The translations under genes and the position numbers were made by a program. 64,000 bases of DNA from positions 2,604,001-2,668,000 of the forward strand of contig NZ_CP043641.1 of the NCBI RefSeq assembly GCF_014217625.1, in the 5' to 3' direction. The stretch is from Leifsonia shinshuensis. GTDB lineage: Bacteria; Actinomycetota; Actinomycetes; Actinomycetales; Microbacteriaceae. The stretch's first letter is position 1. The number at the start of each line of letters is the position of its first letter. The notes beneath the pieces are model-generated. The model saw nothing but the letters and a program-made list of their open reading frames with translations, was not told where the DNA came from and did not search any database. Shown here piece after piece: positions 50,736 to 59,984 of this stretch.

Positions 50736-51238
50736 CAGGCGGCCGTCTCCGTCATCGCGCGCAGCACATCCGTCGTCAGCTTGTCGAGCGACTGGTGCAT
50801 GCCCGCGTACGCGAACACCGACATGAGGCTCCGCGACCAGCCGCTCTCGGTGATCGTCAGCTCGGTCAGCCCGTTCACGTCGGCGAACTCCACCACCGTG
50901 CGGATGTTCTGCGTGAACCCCTCGGGCAGCTGGTCGCCGGGCAGCGGCACGCCGTCCTCGTCGGTGATGCTCTGCGTGAACTCCAGCCGCTCGTGCGGCA
51001 CGATCGCGGTGTAGACGCCGCCGGTGAAGCTCTCGGCGCCGCCCTGGTCGTCGGGCGCGAGCATGCTGAACACATACGATCCGCCCTCGCGCAGGTCCAC
51101 CTGCGCGGACGGCGAGGTGTAGTCCTGCGGACCCCACCACTCGGTGACCAGCTCGGGGTCGGTCCACAGCCGCCACACGGTCTCCACCGGCGCGTTCAGG
51201 ATGCGGCGCACCACGATGTCCGTGGTCTCGTTCGTCAT
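50735..51238 (-). CDS. SRPBCC (AHSA1-like) protein
   Basis: 167 aa from ATG 51238. IVVRRILNAPVETVWRLWTDPELVTEWWGP is the AHSA1 signature, then FTGGVYTAIVPHERLEFTQ. Overlaps both neighbours. Such proteins are often paired with ArsR regulators; ligand unknown. Confidence 0.9.
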   Translation of the reverse strand: MTNETTDIVVRRILNAPVETVWRLWTDPELVTEWWGPQDYTSPSAQVDLREGGSYVFSMLAPDDQGGAESFTGGVYTAIVPHERLEFTQSITDEDGVPLPGDQLPEGFTQNIRTVVEFADVNGLTELTITESGWSRSLMSVFAYAGMHQSLDKLTTDVLRAMTETAA

Positions 51239-51585
51239 GAGAGTTCTCCCCTGTCTTGTGCCATTGAGGCTGATGTCTTCTCGATGTGCGCCGCCAGCTT
51301 GTCCATACGCGCGTTCCACTGCCGCGCGCGGGAGGCCAGCCAGCCCTCCACCCCGGCGAGCGCCGACGCGTCCAGCCGGTAGACCCGCTGCTGCGCCCGC
51401 TTCTCCACGGTCACCAGCCCCGCCTCGCGCAGCACCTTGAGGTGCTGGGAGATGGCGGACGCGCTGGATGTGAACTCCGCGCCGATCCCCCCGGCCGCCA
51501 GCTCGCCACGCCGGGCGAGCAGGTCGACGATGGCCGCCCGAGTCGGGTCGGCCAGTGCGGCGAAGGCGATGGTGGGAGTGGGCAC
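51235..51585 (-). CDS. ArsR-family regulator
   Basis: 116 aa from GTG 51585 (GTG 51594 also in frame). FAALADPTRAAIVDLLARRG and SSASAISQHLKVLREAGLV are the winged-helix core. No metal-binding Cys motif, so probably not a metal sensor. First gene of the operon with SRPBCC and VOC genes, which it likely autoregulates. Confidence 0.9.
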   Translation of the reverse strand: MPTPTIAFAALADPTRAAIVDLLARRGELAAGGIGAEFTSSASAISQHLKVLREAGLVTVEKRAQQRVYRLDASALAGVEGWLASRARQWNARMDKLAAHIEKTSASMAQDRGELS

Positions 51586-51751
51586 GAAACACACGTTACA
51601 GCGTCTGCTTAATTAAGTCCAGATCGAATTACAAACATCCACCTGCGCGACCCCTGGGCGAATCCTCCCGAGGGTCTGCGAACGCATTGACGCCACCACC
51701 ACCGCGTCTACCGTGATGCGGCATCACTCGCGCCCCGATGAAGAGGTACCG

Positions 51752-52606
51752 ATGTCATTACTGAAGAAGCTGCTCGTCGCCGCCGCCGCGGCCGCCCTCG
51801 GATCGGCGGCGATCGCGCTGCCTGCCCAGGCGGACACCATCTCCGTCTCGCCCCCCGGCGCCAACGACTGGTCGTGCGTGCCGTCTGCCGCCCACCCGTA
51901 CCCCGTCATCCTGGTGCCGGGGACGTTCGAGAGCATGGCGAAGAACTGGGCCACCATGTCCCCCGTGCTCAAGCAGGCCGGCTACTGCGTGTTCGCCCTG
52001 GACTACGGGCAGTACAACGGCGTCGACGCGTCCGGCCCGATCGCCCAGTCCGCACAGCAACTCTCGCCGTTCGTGGACGCGGTGCTCGCCGCGACCAAGG
52101 CACGGCAGGTCGACCTCGTCGGGCACAGCCAGGGCGGCATGATGCCGCGCTACTATCTGGGCTTCCTCGGCGGGGCTCCCAAGGTGGACCAGCTGATCGG
52201 CATCGCGCCGTCCAATCACGGCACGCAGGGTGTGATCGTCCCTGGCCCGGACGGGCTCCCCGCCCTGACCGGCGCGTCGCCGACCGCGTGCCCGGCGTGC
52301 GCCGACCAGACCGCCGGCTCGGCGTTCCTGCAGAAGCTGAACTCGATCGGCGACACGGTGAAGGGACCGAGCTACACCGTCATCTCGACGACCCACGACG
52401 AGGTGGTGACGCCGTATCAGAGCCAGGCTCTGAGCGGCTCTCCGGCACAGGTCACCAACACCGTGATCCAGAACGACTGCCCGGCCGACCCGATCGAGCA
52501 CGACCAGACGCCCAACGATCCGGTGGTCCAGCAGCTCGTACTGGAGGCCCTCAGTGTCCCGAACGGCCCGGCCGACCCGTCCTACCGGCCGAGTTGCGTC
52601 GGCTGA
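51752..52606 (+). CDS. Secreted lipase/esterase
   Basis: 284 aa from ATG 51752 (AGAGG upstream). Signal peptide 1-28 (LLVAAAAAALGSAAIALPAQA). Oxyanion region VILVPGTFES, nucleophile GHSQGGMMPRYYL, catalytic region TTHDEVVTPY, and several Cys likely in disulfides. Matches actinobacterial secreted triacylglycerol lipases. Confidence 0.9.
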   Translation: MSLLKKLLVAAAAAALGSAAIALPAQADTISVSPPGANDWSCVPSAAHPYPVILVPGTFESMAKNWATMSPVLKQAGYCVFALDYGQYNGVDASGPIAQSAQQLSPFVDAVLAATKARQVDLVGHSQGGMMPRYYLGFLGGAPKVDQLIGIAPSNHGTQGVIVPGPDGLPALTGASPTACPACADQTAGSAFLQKLNSIGDTVKGPSYTVISTTHDEVVTPYQSQALSGSPAQVTNTVIQNDCPADPIEHDQTPNDPVVQQLVLEALSVPNGPADPSYRPSCVG

Positions 52607-52619
52607 TCGGCGGCCTCGG

Positions 52620-53066
52620 TCAGAGCGGCAGGCCTGCGCCGGTCTCCGCGAATCTGCGCAGGCTGCCGACGACGAAGTGGTCCCAGCCCGCGGAGCACGC
52701 GTCGTAGCACTCCTTCGCCGGCGTCAGACCCTCGTGGGTGAAGGTCAGGCGCGTCCCGTCGCTGGACGGCTGGAGGTCGAACACGATGCGCGTCCCGGTC
52801 CACGGGTCGGGCTCCTCCACGAAGCCGAGCTCGCTGTCGATCACGTCCCAGACGATGAGGCGGCCCGGCTCGAGCACGGTGACGCGCTGCGTGCTGTCGT
52901 GGAGGTCCCGGTAGCGGTAGGTGAACTCGGCTCCGACGTGGTCGGCCGCGCCGGTGACGTCGCCGAGCCACCAGCGGCCGACGTCCGCGATGGCGGCGGT
53001 GACGTCGTCCGGGCTGCGGGCGAGGTCGATGGTGACGGTGTAGTCGGTGGCGGTCTGCGTGGTCAT
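52620..53066 (-). CDS. SRPBCC (AHSA1-like) protein
   Basis: 148 aa; DYTVTIDLARSPDDVTAAIAD, WLGDVTGAADHVGAEFTYRY, LIVWDVIDSELGF, CYDACSAGWDHFVVGSL. START-like fold, ligand unknown. Divergent from the sigma factor gene. Confidence 0.85.
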   Translation of the reverse strand: MTTQTATDYTVTIDLARSPDDVTAAIADVGRWWLGDVTGAADHVGAEFTYRYRDLHDSTQRVTVLEPGRLIVWDVIDSELGFVEEPDPWTGTRIVFDLQPSSDGTRLTFTHEGLTPAKECYDACSAGWDHFVVGSLRRFAETGAGLPL

Positions 53067-53230
53067 GGGATTCTCCGTTCGTTGCGCGGGTCGTCGACCC
53101 GCGGATTCCGATTCACCCGGGTAGACGCCGCCCGGCGCGGAAACTGGTCACACCCTCCGCGACCGGTTCGCGGCGCAGCCGGTGTCGACACCAGGGAGGC
53201 GGACGACCAGAATCGGATCGCCGGGAGGGC

Positions 53231-54214
53231 ATGGTGACCATGGACGAGGATCTGCTCCACGACGCGCTCGACGGCGACCGCGCCGCGTTCGACGCGCTGG
53301 TCGAGCCCCACCGCCACGAGCTGCACGTGCACTGCTACCGGATGCTCGGCTCGGTGCAGGATGCCGAGGACGCCGTGCAGGACACTCTGCTCAGCGGCTG
53401 GCTCGGCCTGGCCGGCTTCGAAGGACGGTCCTCGCTGCGGACCTGGCTGTACCGCATCGCAACGAACCGCTGCCTGAACCTGCTGCGCGCCGGACGCCGC
53501 CGGCCGCAGGAGGTCGAGCCTCCCATCGCCCGCCCGACCGCACTCGGCGAGGTGTCGTGGCTGGAGCCCTACCCCGACTCCCTGCTCGACAACCTGCCCG
53601 CCGACGTCCCCGGCCCGGAGGCCCGCTACGAGTCCCGGGAGGCCGTCACCCTCGCCTTCACCCGCGCGCTGCAGCTGCTGCCGCCCTCCCAGCGCGCGGC
53701 CCTCATCCTCCGCGACGTGCTCGGCTACCCCGCGTCGGAGGCCGCCGCCCTCCTCGACGTCACGGTCGACTCCGTGAACGGCTCGCTGAAGCGCGCCCGC
53801 GCCGCCCTCGCCGCCGCTCCGCCCACGACCGCCCCGATCGACCCCGACCCGGAGCTGCTGGAGCGCTTCGTGACCGCGTTCACCTCCGGCGCGGTCGAAG
53901 ACCTCGTGGCGCTGATGACGGACGACGTCTGGGTGCGGATGCCACCGCTGCCGTTCGAGTACCACGGCCCCGCCGCCGCTGCCGCGTTCTTCGGTCCGAT
54001 GACCGGCCATCGCCGCACCATCGAGCGGATGGTGCCGACCGGCGCGAACGGCCAGCCCGCCTGGGGCGAGTACGTGCGCGATCCGGTCTCGGGAGGCCTC
54101 CACCTCGTCGGCGTGCTGGTGATCGGGCTCGCCGGTGGGCGTGTGGACGAGGTGACGCACTTCGATCCGGGCGCGGGCGCATGGCTGGGCCTGCCGCGGC
54201 GGCTGGAGGCGTGA
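53231..54214 (+). CDS. Sigma-70 family (ECF) factor with SnoaL-like C-terminal domain
   Basis: 327 aa. Region 2: FDALVEPHRHELHVHCYRMLGS, DAEDAVQDTLLSGW, LRTWLYRIATNRCLNLLR. Region 4: LPPSQRAALILRDVLGYPASEAAALLD. Residues about 195-327 form a SnoaL-like domain (LERFVTAFTSGAVEDLVALMTDDV) that modulates such sigma factors. ATG 53231 is taken; GTG 53234 and ATG 53240 are nearby alternatives. Confidence 0.9.
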   Translation: MVTMDEDLLHDALDGDRAAFDALVEPHRHELHVHCYRMLGSVQDAEDAVQDTLLSGWLGLAGFEGRSSLRTWLYRIATNRCLNLLRAGRRRPQEVEPPIARPTALGEVSWLEPYPDSLLDNLPADVPGPEARYESREAVTLAFTRALQLLPPSQRAALILRDVLGYPASEAAALLDVTVDSVNGSLKRARAALAAAPPTTAPIDPDPELLERFVTAFTSGAVEDLVALMTDDVWVRMPPLPFEYHGPAAAAAFFGPMTGHRRTIERMVPTGANGQPAWGEYVRDPVSGGLHLVGVLVIGLAGGRVDEVTHFDPGAGAWLGLPRRLEA

Positions 54215-54257
54215 TCCGGTCCAGGCGCCAGGCCACCTCGATAAGTAGCATGGGGCG

Positions 54258-54887
54258 ATGACCACCGTCGCCGACTCGACCCCGGGCAGACGCCTGACGG
54301 CGCGCGGCGCGAAGACGCGGTCGAAGATCGTGGACGCGGCCGCCGAGCTCATGTTCACCCGGGGCGTCGGAGCGACCTCGCTCGAGGATGTCGTCGCCGC
54401 CAGCGGGGTGAGCAAGTCGCAGCTGTACCACCACTTCGCCGGCAAGGACGAGGTGGTGCGGGCGGTCGTCGCGCTGATGGGCGAACGGGTCATCCTGCGC
54501 GAGCGGGACTCCCTCGGCCGGGTCTCGACCATCGCGGGACTGCGCGGCTGGCGCGACGCGCTGGTGGAGAGCAACGCGCTGCGGCACGGCGCCTACGGCT
54601 GCGCGCTCGGGTCGCTCGCGTCGGAGGTCTCCGACCACGACGACGTCGCGCGCCGGTCGCTCGTGGCCTTGTTCGAGGAGTGGCAGACGCTCCTGGCGGA
54701 CGCGCTGCGGCGGATGCAGGAGAACGGGACGCTCCCGCCGGCGGCGCCCGTCGAGCAGCTCGCGACGGGCCTGCTCGGAGCCTTGCAGGGCGGCTACGTC
54801 CTGGCCCAGAACGCGCGCGACACCGCACCGATGGCCGCTTCGCTCGACATGGCGATCGCGCACATCGAGTCGCTCTCGGCCCGCTGA
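54258..54887 (+). CDS. TetR-family regulator
   Basis: 209 aa. N-terminal TRSKIVDAAAELMFTRGVGATSLEDVVAASGVSKSQLYHHFAGKDEV read as the TetR helix-turn-helix. The C-terminal ligand domain is of the TetR_C_6 kind. Directly upstream of an oxidoreductase gene preceded by an operator-like palindrome. Confidence 0.92.
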   Translation: MTTVADSTPGRRLTARGAKTRSKIVDAAAELMFTRGVGATSLEDVVAASGVSKSQLYHHFAGKDEVVRAVVALMGERVILRERDSLGRVSTIAGLRGWRDALVESNALRHGAYGCALGSLASEVSDHDDVARRSLVALFEEWQTLLADALRRMQENGTLPPAAPVEQLATGLLGALQGGYVLAQNARDTAPMAASLDMAIAHIESLSAR

Positions 54888-54905
54888 GCTCCCCCGAGTC
54901 AATAC

Positions 54906-54921
54906 TGGACGAATCCGTCCA
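54906..54921. promoter_or_regulatory. Probable TetR operator TGGACG-N4-CGTCCA
   Basis: 6-bp arms between the TetR gene and the oxidoreductase gene it likely controls; TTTAGGAT at about 54930 may be the -10. Confidence 0.5.
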
Positions 54922-54961
54922 ATTCGTGTTTAGGATGGAGCCTCCGACGGAAGGTGTGCTC

Positions 54962-55897
54962 ATGAAGGCGCTCGTGGTGAACGACCAAGCCGAGGGTCCG
55001 GCCGGCATCCGGCTGACCGAGGTCCCCGATCCCTCCCCCGCGATCAACGACGTGGTCGTGGCGGTGCACGCCTCCGGCTTCGTCCCGACCGAGGTGGGCT
55101 GGCCGTCGACGTGGCGGGATCGCGCCGGCCGCGACCGCGCGCCGTCGGTCATCGGACACGAGCTCGCCGGCGTGGTCACCGCCCTCGGCTACGGCACGAC
55201 GGGCCTCACCGTCGGGCAACGGGTGTTCGGAATCTCGGACTGGCACCGCGACGGCACACTGGCGGAGTATGTGGCCGTGGAATCGCGCAACCTCGCGCCG
55301 TTGCCCGGCGACGTCGACTTCACCGTCGGCGCCAGCCTCCCGATCTCGGGTCTCACCGCCTGGCAGGGCCTGTTCGACCACGGCCGGCTCGTCTCGGGCC
55401 AGACCGTGCTCGCGCACGGCGCGGCCGGGGCGGTCGGGACGATGGTCACCCAGCTCGCCCGCGAGGCCGGCGCCTACGTCATCGGCACGGGTCGCTCCGC
55501 CGACCGCGAGAAGGCGCTCGACTTCGGCGCACACGAGTTCGTCGACCTCGGCGGCGACACCCTCGAGGACGTCGGGGAGGTCGACCTGGTGTTCGACGTC
55601 ATCGGCGGCGACATCCAGGAGCGGTCCGCCCGCCTGATCCGCCCAGGAGGGACGCTCGTCACCGTCACCGGCCTGGCCGGCGAACGCCCGAAGGACGGCC
55701 GGTCGATCGACTTCGTGGTCGAATCGATCCCCGCCCAGCTGACCGAGATCGTCCAGCGCGTCCGCGACGGCCGGCTGCGCACGAACATCGGCGACGTCGC
55801 GCCCCTCGCCGGCGCCGTCGCCGCACTGAACCCCACCGAGCGGCGGAACGGCAAGACCGTCATCGAGATCCGATCAGGAGAGGAACACCGCAGATGA
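54962..55897 (+). CDS. NADP-dependent quinone/zinc-less alcohol oxidoreductase (MDR family)
   Basis: 311 aa. GHELAGVV, GLTAWQGLFDHGRLVSGQTVLAHGAAGAVGTMVTQLAR (AxxGxxG nucleotide site) and IRPGGTLVTV. The catalytic-zinc ligands of classic ADHs are not conserved. Stop overlaps the GNAT gene (ATGA). Confidence 0.9.
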   Translation: MKALVVNDQAEGPAGIRLTEVPDPSPAINDVVVAVHASGFVPTEVGWPSTWRDRAGRDRAPSVIGHELAGVVTALGYGTTGLTVGQRVFGISDWHRDGTLAEYVAVESRNLAPLPGDVDFTVGASLPISGLTAWQGLFDHGRLVSGQTVLAHGAAGAVGTMVTQLAREAGAYVIGTGRSADREKALDFGAHEFVDLGGDTLEDVGEVDLVFDVIGGDIQERSARLIRPGGTLVTVTGLAGERPKDGRSIDFVVESIPAQLTEIVQRVRDGRLRTNIGDVAPLAGAVAALNPTERRNGKTVIEIRSGEEHRR

Positions 55898-56322
55898 GCG
55901 CGTTCGAATACCCCGACGAGGCCGGCTACCCGGACGGCGTCGGCACCCTCACGGAGGACCAGGTCGTCCTCATCAAGGAGGTCGACGACGGCCACACGCC
56001 CGACTTCGAGTTCGCCGTCGTGGACGACACGGAAGCGAAGACGTTCACGGCCATCGTCGGCGACACCGCCATCGCGGGCATGCCCTACGCCGAATCGGGC
56101 GCGACGCGCCTGGTGCTGCTGTCCACGTCGGTGCTGCCGGAGTACCGCGGCCAGGGCGTCGCGAGCGAGCTGATCCGCCGCGTCCTGGACGAGGTGCGCC
56201 GGCAAGGCAAGACGATCACGGTCCGCTGCCCGATCGTGGCCTCCTTCATTCAGCGCAACCCCGGCTACGCCGACCTGATCGACCCGGAGCTTCCCGGTCT
56301 CGGCGCGGGTTCCGGGAAGTGA
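55894..56322 (+). CDS. Small GNAT-family acetyltransferase (YjdJ-like)
   Basis: 142 aa. FEFAVVDDTEAKTFTAIVG, RLVLLSTSVLPEYRGQGVASELIRRVLDEVRRQGKTI and PIVASFIQRNPGYADL match the minimal YjdJ/Gcn5-related N-acetyltransferase. Coupled to the oxidoreductase. Confidence 0.9.
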   Translation: MSAFEYPDEAGYPDGVGTLTEDQVVLIKEVDDGHTPDFEFAVVDDTEAKTFTAIVGDTAIAGMPYAESGATRLVLLSTSVLPEYRGQGVASELIRRVLDEVRRQGKTITVRCPIVASFIQRNPGYADLIDPELPGLGAGSGK

Positions 56323-56329
56323 CCAGGCC

Positions 56330-56662
56330 ATGAGCGCCAAGAAGCCCAAGACTCCCCCGCACTTCCCCGTGATGGACGGCGCCCAGCCCGCCCCGCGGGA
56401 GGACCAGATCGCCGGCATCGTCCAGCGCGTGTGGTCCGACTCCCGCGTCTACCACCAGGATGTCGAGACGCTGCTGCGCGAGTGGCTGACCACCGACCAG
56501 TGCGTGGTGACGGAGACCGAGTTCGCGGCCCTCCTGAGCAAGGCCCGCGGAGAGTTCGACCGCATCGCGACCTCCGACGGCGCGGGAGAGCGGGCGTGCC
56601 CCGCGCACTCGCTCGTGGCGTGCGTGTACTGGGATGTGCAGGAGCTGGAGCGAGCGGGGTAG
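56330..56662 (+). CDS. Hypothetical protein (110 aa)
   Basis: Starts 7 bp after the GNAT stop. Soluble, helical (QIAGIVQRVWSDSRVYHQDV, TLLREWLTTDQCVV). No family recognised; conserved-looking and in operon context. Confidence 0.65.
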   Translation: MSAKKPKTPPHFPVMDGAQPAPREDQIAGIVQRVWSDSRVYHQDVETLLREWLTTDQCVVTETEFAALLSKARGEFDRIATSDGAGERACPAHSLVACVYWDVQELERAG

Positions 56663-56677
56663 GGACACGGTCCCGCG

Positions 56678-57157
56678 CTACAGCGGCGTCACCCACGACG
56701 GCGGACGGACCTCCGCACCGCCGAACATCGGGTACTGGAGGATCGCGCACTGGTCCGCCAGCTGGCTCCACGGCCGGTTGATCCCGTGCGAGCCGTACTC
56801 GCGGACGAGCGAGACCCTGTCGAGGTCGAGCACGGCGAACAGCACCTCCTCGCCCCCTCCCGCGTGCTGGACGATCGTGCCCTCCGGGTCGACCACGACA
56901 CTCTCCCCGACCCCGATCGGCGCCGCGCCGTTGACGTTGACGACGTAGACCTGATTGGCGAAGGCGTTCGCCCGCGCCATCACGACCTCCATCTCGCGGT
57001 CGCGGGTGGTGGTGAGCGTCGGCTGGAGGATGACCTCCGCTCCGAGCCACGCCAGTTGCCGGGACACCTCCGGAAAGCTGCCGTCGAAACAGATGGCCAG
57101 GCCGATGCGCCCGATGTCCGGGATGTCGAAGGTGACGAAGTCGCTGCCCGGCTGCAG
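56678..57157 (-). pseudogene. Carbon-nitrogen hydrolase, C-terminal half (separated by inversion)
   Basis: Carries LQPGSDFVTFDIPDIGRIG, the catalytic Cys in LAICFDGSFPE and the terminal RPWSQLADQCAILQYP. It begins abruptly at CTGCAG 57152-57157. The missing N-terminal half, with the catalytic Glu and Lys, is on the other strand at 58228-58626; joining the halves at CTGCAG gives a 290-aa in-frame nitrilase-superfamily amidase. Confidence 0.85.
57152..57157. repeat. Left inversion junction CTGCAG
   Basis: Palindromic hexamer at the point where minus-strand hydrolase sequence changes to plus-strand permease sequence. Partner at 58621-58626. Confidence 0.8.
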
Positions 57158-58225
57158 GTCCTGGCCATCGGCGGCTTCTGCGTGGGCGCCTTCATCGCCA
57201 TGGGCGACGGCACCGCTCCCGGCGCCGGAACCGCGCCGAGCCTCGACTGGTTCAACCCGTTCGCCGTCTCCGATCCGAGCGGTCTGGTCACCGGCGTCAT
57301 CCTCTGCCTGTTCATCTACTGGGGATGGGACTCGCTCATCTCGGTCAACGAGGAGACGACGGAACGCTCGCGCACGCCCGGACGTGCGGTGCTCATCTCG
57401 ACGATCATCCTGCTCGTGCTCTACTGCGGTGCGTCGGTCGCCGCCCTCGGGTTCGGCGGCATCCGGCTCATCACGTCGCCGCACGCGATCTCCGATGTGC
57501 TCTCGGTGCTCGGCCCGATGTCCACGGGACAGGTCTTCGGGCGCGTGATCACCCTCGCCATCGGGCTCTCCGCACTGGCCGCCCTCTTCACCGTCGCCGT
57601 GTCGACGCCTCGGTCGTGGCTCAGCATGGCCACCTACCGCGCCCTCCCGGCTGCGGTCGCGCGCGTTCATCGCACCCACCGCACCCCGCACGTCGCCACC
57701 TACTGGTGGGCCGGGATCAGCTGCGCGACCGTCGTGCTGCTCACCCTCCTCTCGACGGACTTCATCGGGCTGGCGGTGCTGGCGATCGGTGTGATGATCG
57801 CCGCCTACTACGCGGCCACCGCGGTGGCGGCCATCGTCTACTTCGCACCCGACATGCGCCGCAACCCCGGACGGCTTCTGGTGGCCGGAGTCCTGCCCGG
57901 CCTGGGCGCCGTGCTGATGCTGATCGCCTTCGTCGCGAGCGCGATCGACATGGCGCGGCCGGACTACGCCGGCGCCTCGATCCTCGGCATCGGGACGGTC
58001 TTCTGGATCGGAATCGGCGCCCTGGTGCTCGGCGTCGTCGTCACCATCGCGGTCCGGCCGGCGTTCGCGGCCTTCTTCGCGAAGCGGACGATCCCGGTCG
58101 GGCGGTACGGCGACACCGATTTCGTCATCGCGGACCCTGTCGAGCCCGGCAGTTCTGAGCCGCACCGGGTGGAGCCCGACCTGGGCGCACCGACCTCCCT
58201 TCCCGCAATCCGAGAGGAGCGCTGA
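57152..58225 (+). pseudogene. APC-family permease, C-terminal two-thirds (separated by inversion)
   Basis: From LQVLAIGGFCVGAFIAMGD to SLPAIREER: about eight membrane helices of an amino acid/polyamine/organocation permease, with YWGWDSLISVNEE. No start codon or N-terminal helices precede it in this orientation. Its N-terminal third is at 58621-59154 minus. Joined at CTGCAG it makes a 533-aa permease in frame. Confidence 0.85.
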
Positions 58226-58227
58226 CC

Positions 58228-58626
58228 ATGCGCGTTCTGTCCATCGCCGCTGTCCAGACCATCCCCGTCCCCGGCGACCTCGACGCCACCTGGGACCGGT
58301 TCGAGGCCCAAGTGCGCAGCGTCGTGGCGCTGCGTCCGCACGTCGACCTCATCGTCGTGCCCGAGCTCCTGCTCGCCGCACCCGGCTCGCTGCTGCTCGA
58401 GGACGCCGACGCGGACGCCCGCGCCGCCACGAGCATCCCCGGTCCGGTGACAGACCGGCTCGGCCGGCTCGCGCGGGAGCTCGGCGTGTGGCTGGTGCCG
58501 GGCACGCTGGTGGAGCGGGATGACGACGGTCGACTGTTCAACACCGCCGTCGCCGTCTCCCCCCGGGGCGAGATCGTGGCCCGCTACCGCAAGCTGTTCC
58601 CCTGGCGTCCGTACGAGCAGCTGCAG
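58228..58626 (+). pseudogene. Carbon-nitrogen hydrolase, N-terminal half (separated by inversion)
   Basis: MRVLSIAAVQTIPVPGDLDA, catalytic Glu in LIVVPELLL and Lys in ARYRKLFPWRPYEQLQ. Ends at CTGCAG 58621-58626, after which the frame runs into antisense permease sequence. It starts 2 bp after the permease stop, so permease and amidase formed one operon before the inversion. Confidence 0.85.
58621..58626. repeat. Right inversion junction CTGCAG
   Basis: Marks the change from plus-strand hydrolase to minus-strand permease sequence. Flipping 57158-58620 restores both genes. Confidence 0.8.
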
Positions 58627-59154
58627 GGCGATCAGCGCGTACTGCACCCACGCGGCCAGTTCGATCCCGCGCACGGCGATCGCCGTGCTCACCGCGATGA
58701 GCAGGACGGCGCCGGACGTGGTCGCGACGGGGTCGGCGGCGAGCGCCTCCAGTCCGACTGCGTCCAGGAGGTAGACCGTCGCCACCTCGGCGAGTGCCGC
58801 GGTGGCGATGAAGGTGGCGATCTGCGGCACCCAGCCGCCGAAGAACCAGCCGCAGAACGGTCCGAGGGCGCGCGAGATCCAGACGAAGACCCCGCCGCAG
58901 TCGGGCATGGCCGCGTTGAGGTCGCGGAAGGCGAAGGCGGTGAAGAGGATGGGGACGAAGCCGAGCAGGAAGGCGGCGGGGGTCTGGAATCCGACCGCGC
59001 CGACGACGTAGCCCAGCGTCACCGCGAGGCTGTACGCCGGCGCGACCGCCGCGAGTCCGAGAGCGACGATCCGGCCGAGACCGATCGCGTTCGGGCGGAG
59101 TCCCTTGTCGGGGTGTCCCGCGGTTCCGGGTGGATCGGCTTGCTGGGGGATCAT
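58621..59154 (-). pseudogene. APC-family permease, N-terminal third (separated by inversion)
   Basis: 178 codons from ATG 59154 (AGGAGACGAC upstream): LRPNAIGLGRIVALGLAAVAPAYS through WVQYALIALQ, about five helices. Promoter, ribosome site and start are intact, so a truncated product could still be made, continuing into antisense hydrolase codons. Confidence 0.85.
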
Positions 59155-59195
59155 GTCGTCTCCTGTGGTTCGTCGTCGTTGTCGATGGAGAAATC

Positions 59196-59258
59196 TGAAT
59201 GGCATTCAAACAACTGTCCGCCCTACCTGTCAAGAGTTTTTTGAAGCGGATTCAAAAA
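59196..59258. promoter_or_regulatory. Two TetR-type operators between permease and TetR genes
   Basis: TGAAT-N3-ATTCA (59196-59208) and TTTTTGAA-N5-TTCAAAAA (59238-59258) share a TGAA...TTCA core. They lie between the divergent permease and TetR genes and are the likely sites of that TetR. Confidence 0.6.
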
Positions 59259-59307
59259 GTGATCTCCGGTGACGGGCCGAGACGCCGCCGTGGGGCAGAA
59301 TGGGTGG

Positions 59308-59907
59308 ATGGGCCGCCCGAATCGCCGCGCCGAGCGCCGCATCGAGATCCTCGAGCGTGCGCGCGACGTCGCCGTGCGCGAGGGGGCGAGCGGCACGACG
59401 CTGAGGGCGATCGCCACGGCCGCCGGCATGGAGCCCTCCGCGCTGCTGTACTACTTCGACAGTCTCAACGAGATCGTCGAAGAGCTCGTGTTCGCCGCGA
59501 GCGACCGCTTCATCGAGACCATCGTCGCCGAGGTGGCCGCGGCCGACTCCCCCGCCGGCCGGATGGTCGCCGCTATCCGGGCGGGAACGACGGGTGGCAT
59601 CGCGGGCGACGAGTCGCGCATCCTCTACGAGTTCTGGGCGGCGAGCATCCGCGACGAGCGGCTCAACGACGCCGACCACGCCCTCGACCGCCGCCAGGCT
59701 GAGATCTACCGGACGATCATCGACGCCGGCGTCGCGGAGGGCGCTTTCTCACCGCGCCTGGATCCCGCCGACATCCCCTGGGCGCTCGTCGCCCTCGAGG
59801 ACGGCCTCGTCATGGACATCCTGGCCGGGACGAAGAGCGACGAGGAGGTCGTCCGCCTGATCGTCGCCGTCGCCGAGACGATGCTCGGCGCGCAGCTCGC
59901 GAGCTGA
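59308..59907 (+). CDS. TetR-family regulator
   Basis: 199 aa from ATG 59308 (an in-frame start at 59269 is possible). RRIEILERARDVAVREGASGTTLRAIATAAGMEPSALLYYF is the HTH. Divergent from the permease/amidase operon it probably represses. Confidence 0.9.
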   Translation: MGRPNRRAERRIEILERARDVAVREGASGTTLRAIATAAGMEPSALLYYFDSLNEIVEELVFAASDRFIETIVAEVAAADSPAGRMVAAIRAGTTGGIAGDESRILYEFWAASIRDERLNDADHALDRRQAEIYRTIIDAGVAEGAFSPRLDPADIPWALVALEDGLVMDILAGTKSDEEVVRLIVAVAETMLGAQLAS

Positions 59908-59984
59908 GCGGACGGCCGCACCACCCGCACGCGCCGCGGTCAACCGCCTCTCGGCGCCTCGGACCCCGGACTACCGTCCCCGGT

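Noticed and set aside
56786..58225. 479-codon plus-strand frame as one gene
   Set aside because: Its first 120 codons are antisense to the hydrolase C-terminus; only the part from 57152 is permease. It is an inversion chimaera.
57964..59205. 413-codon minus-strand frame as one gene
   Set aside because: Only residues up to the CTGCAG junction are permease; the rest is antisense hydrolase.
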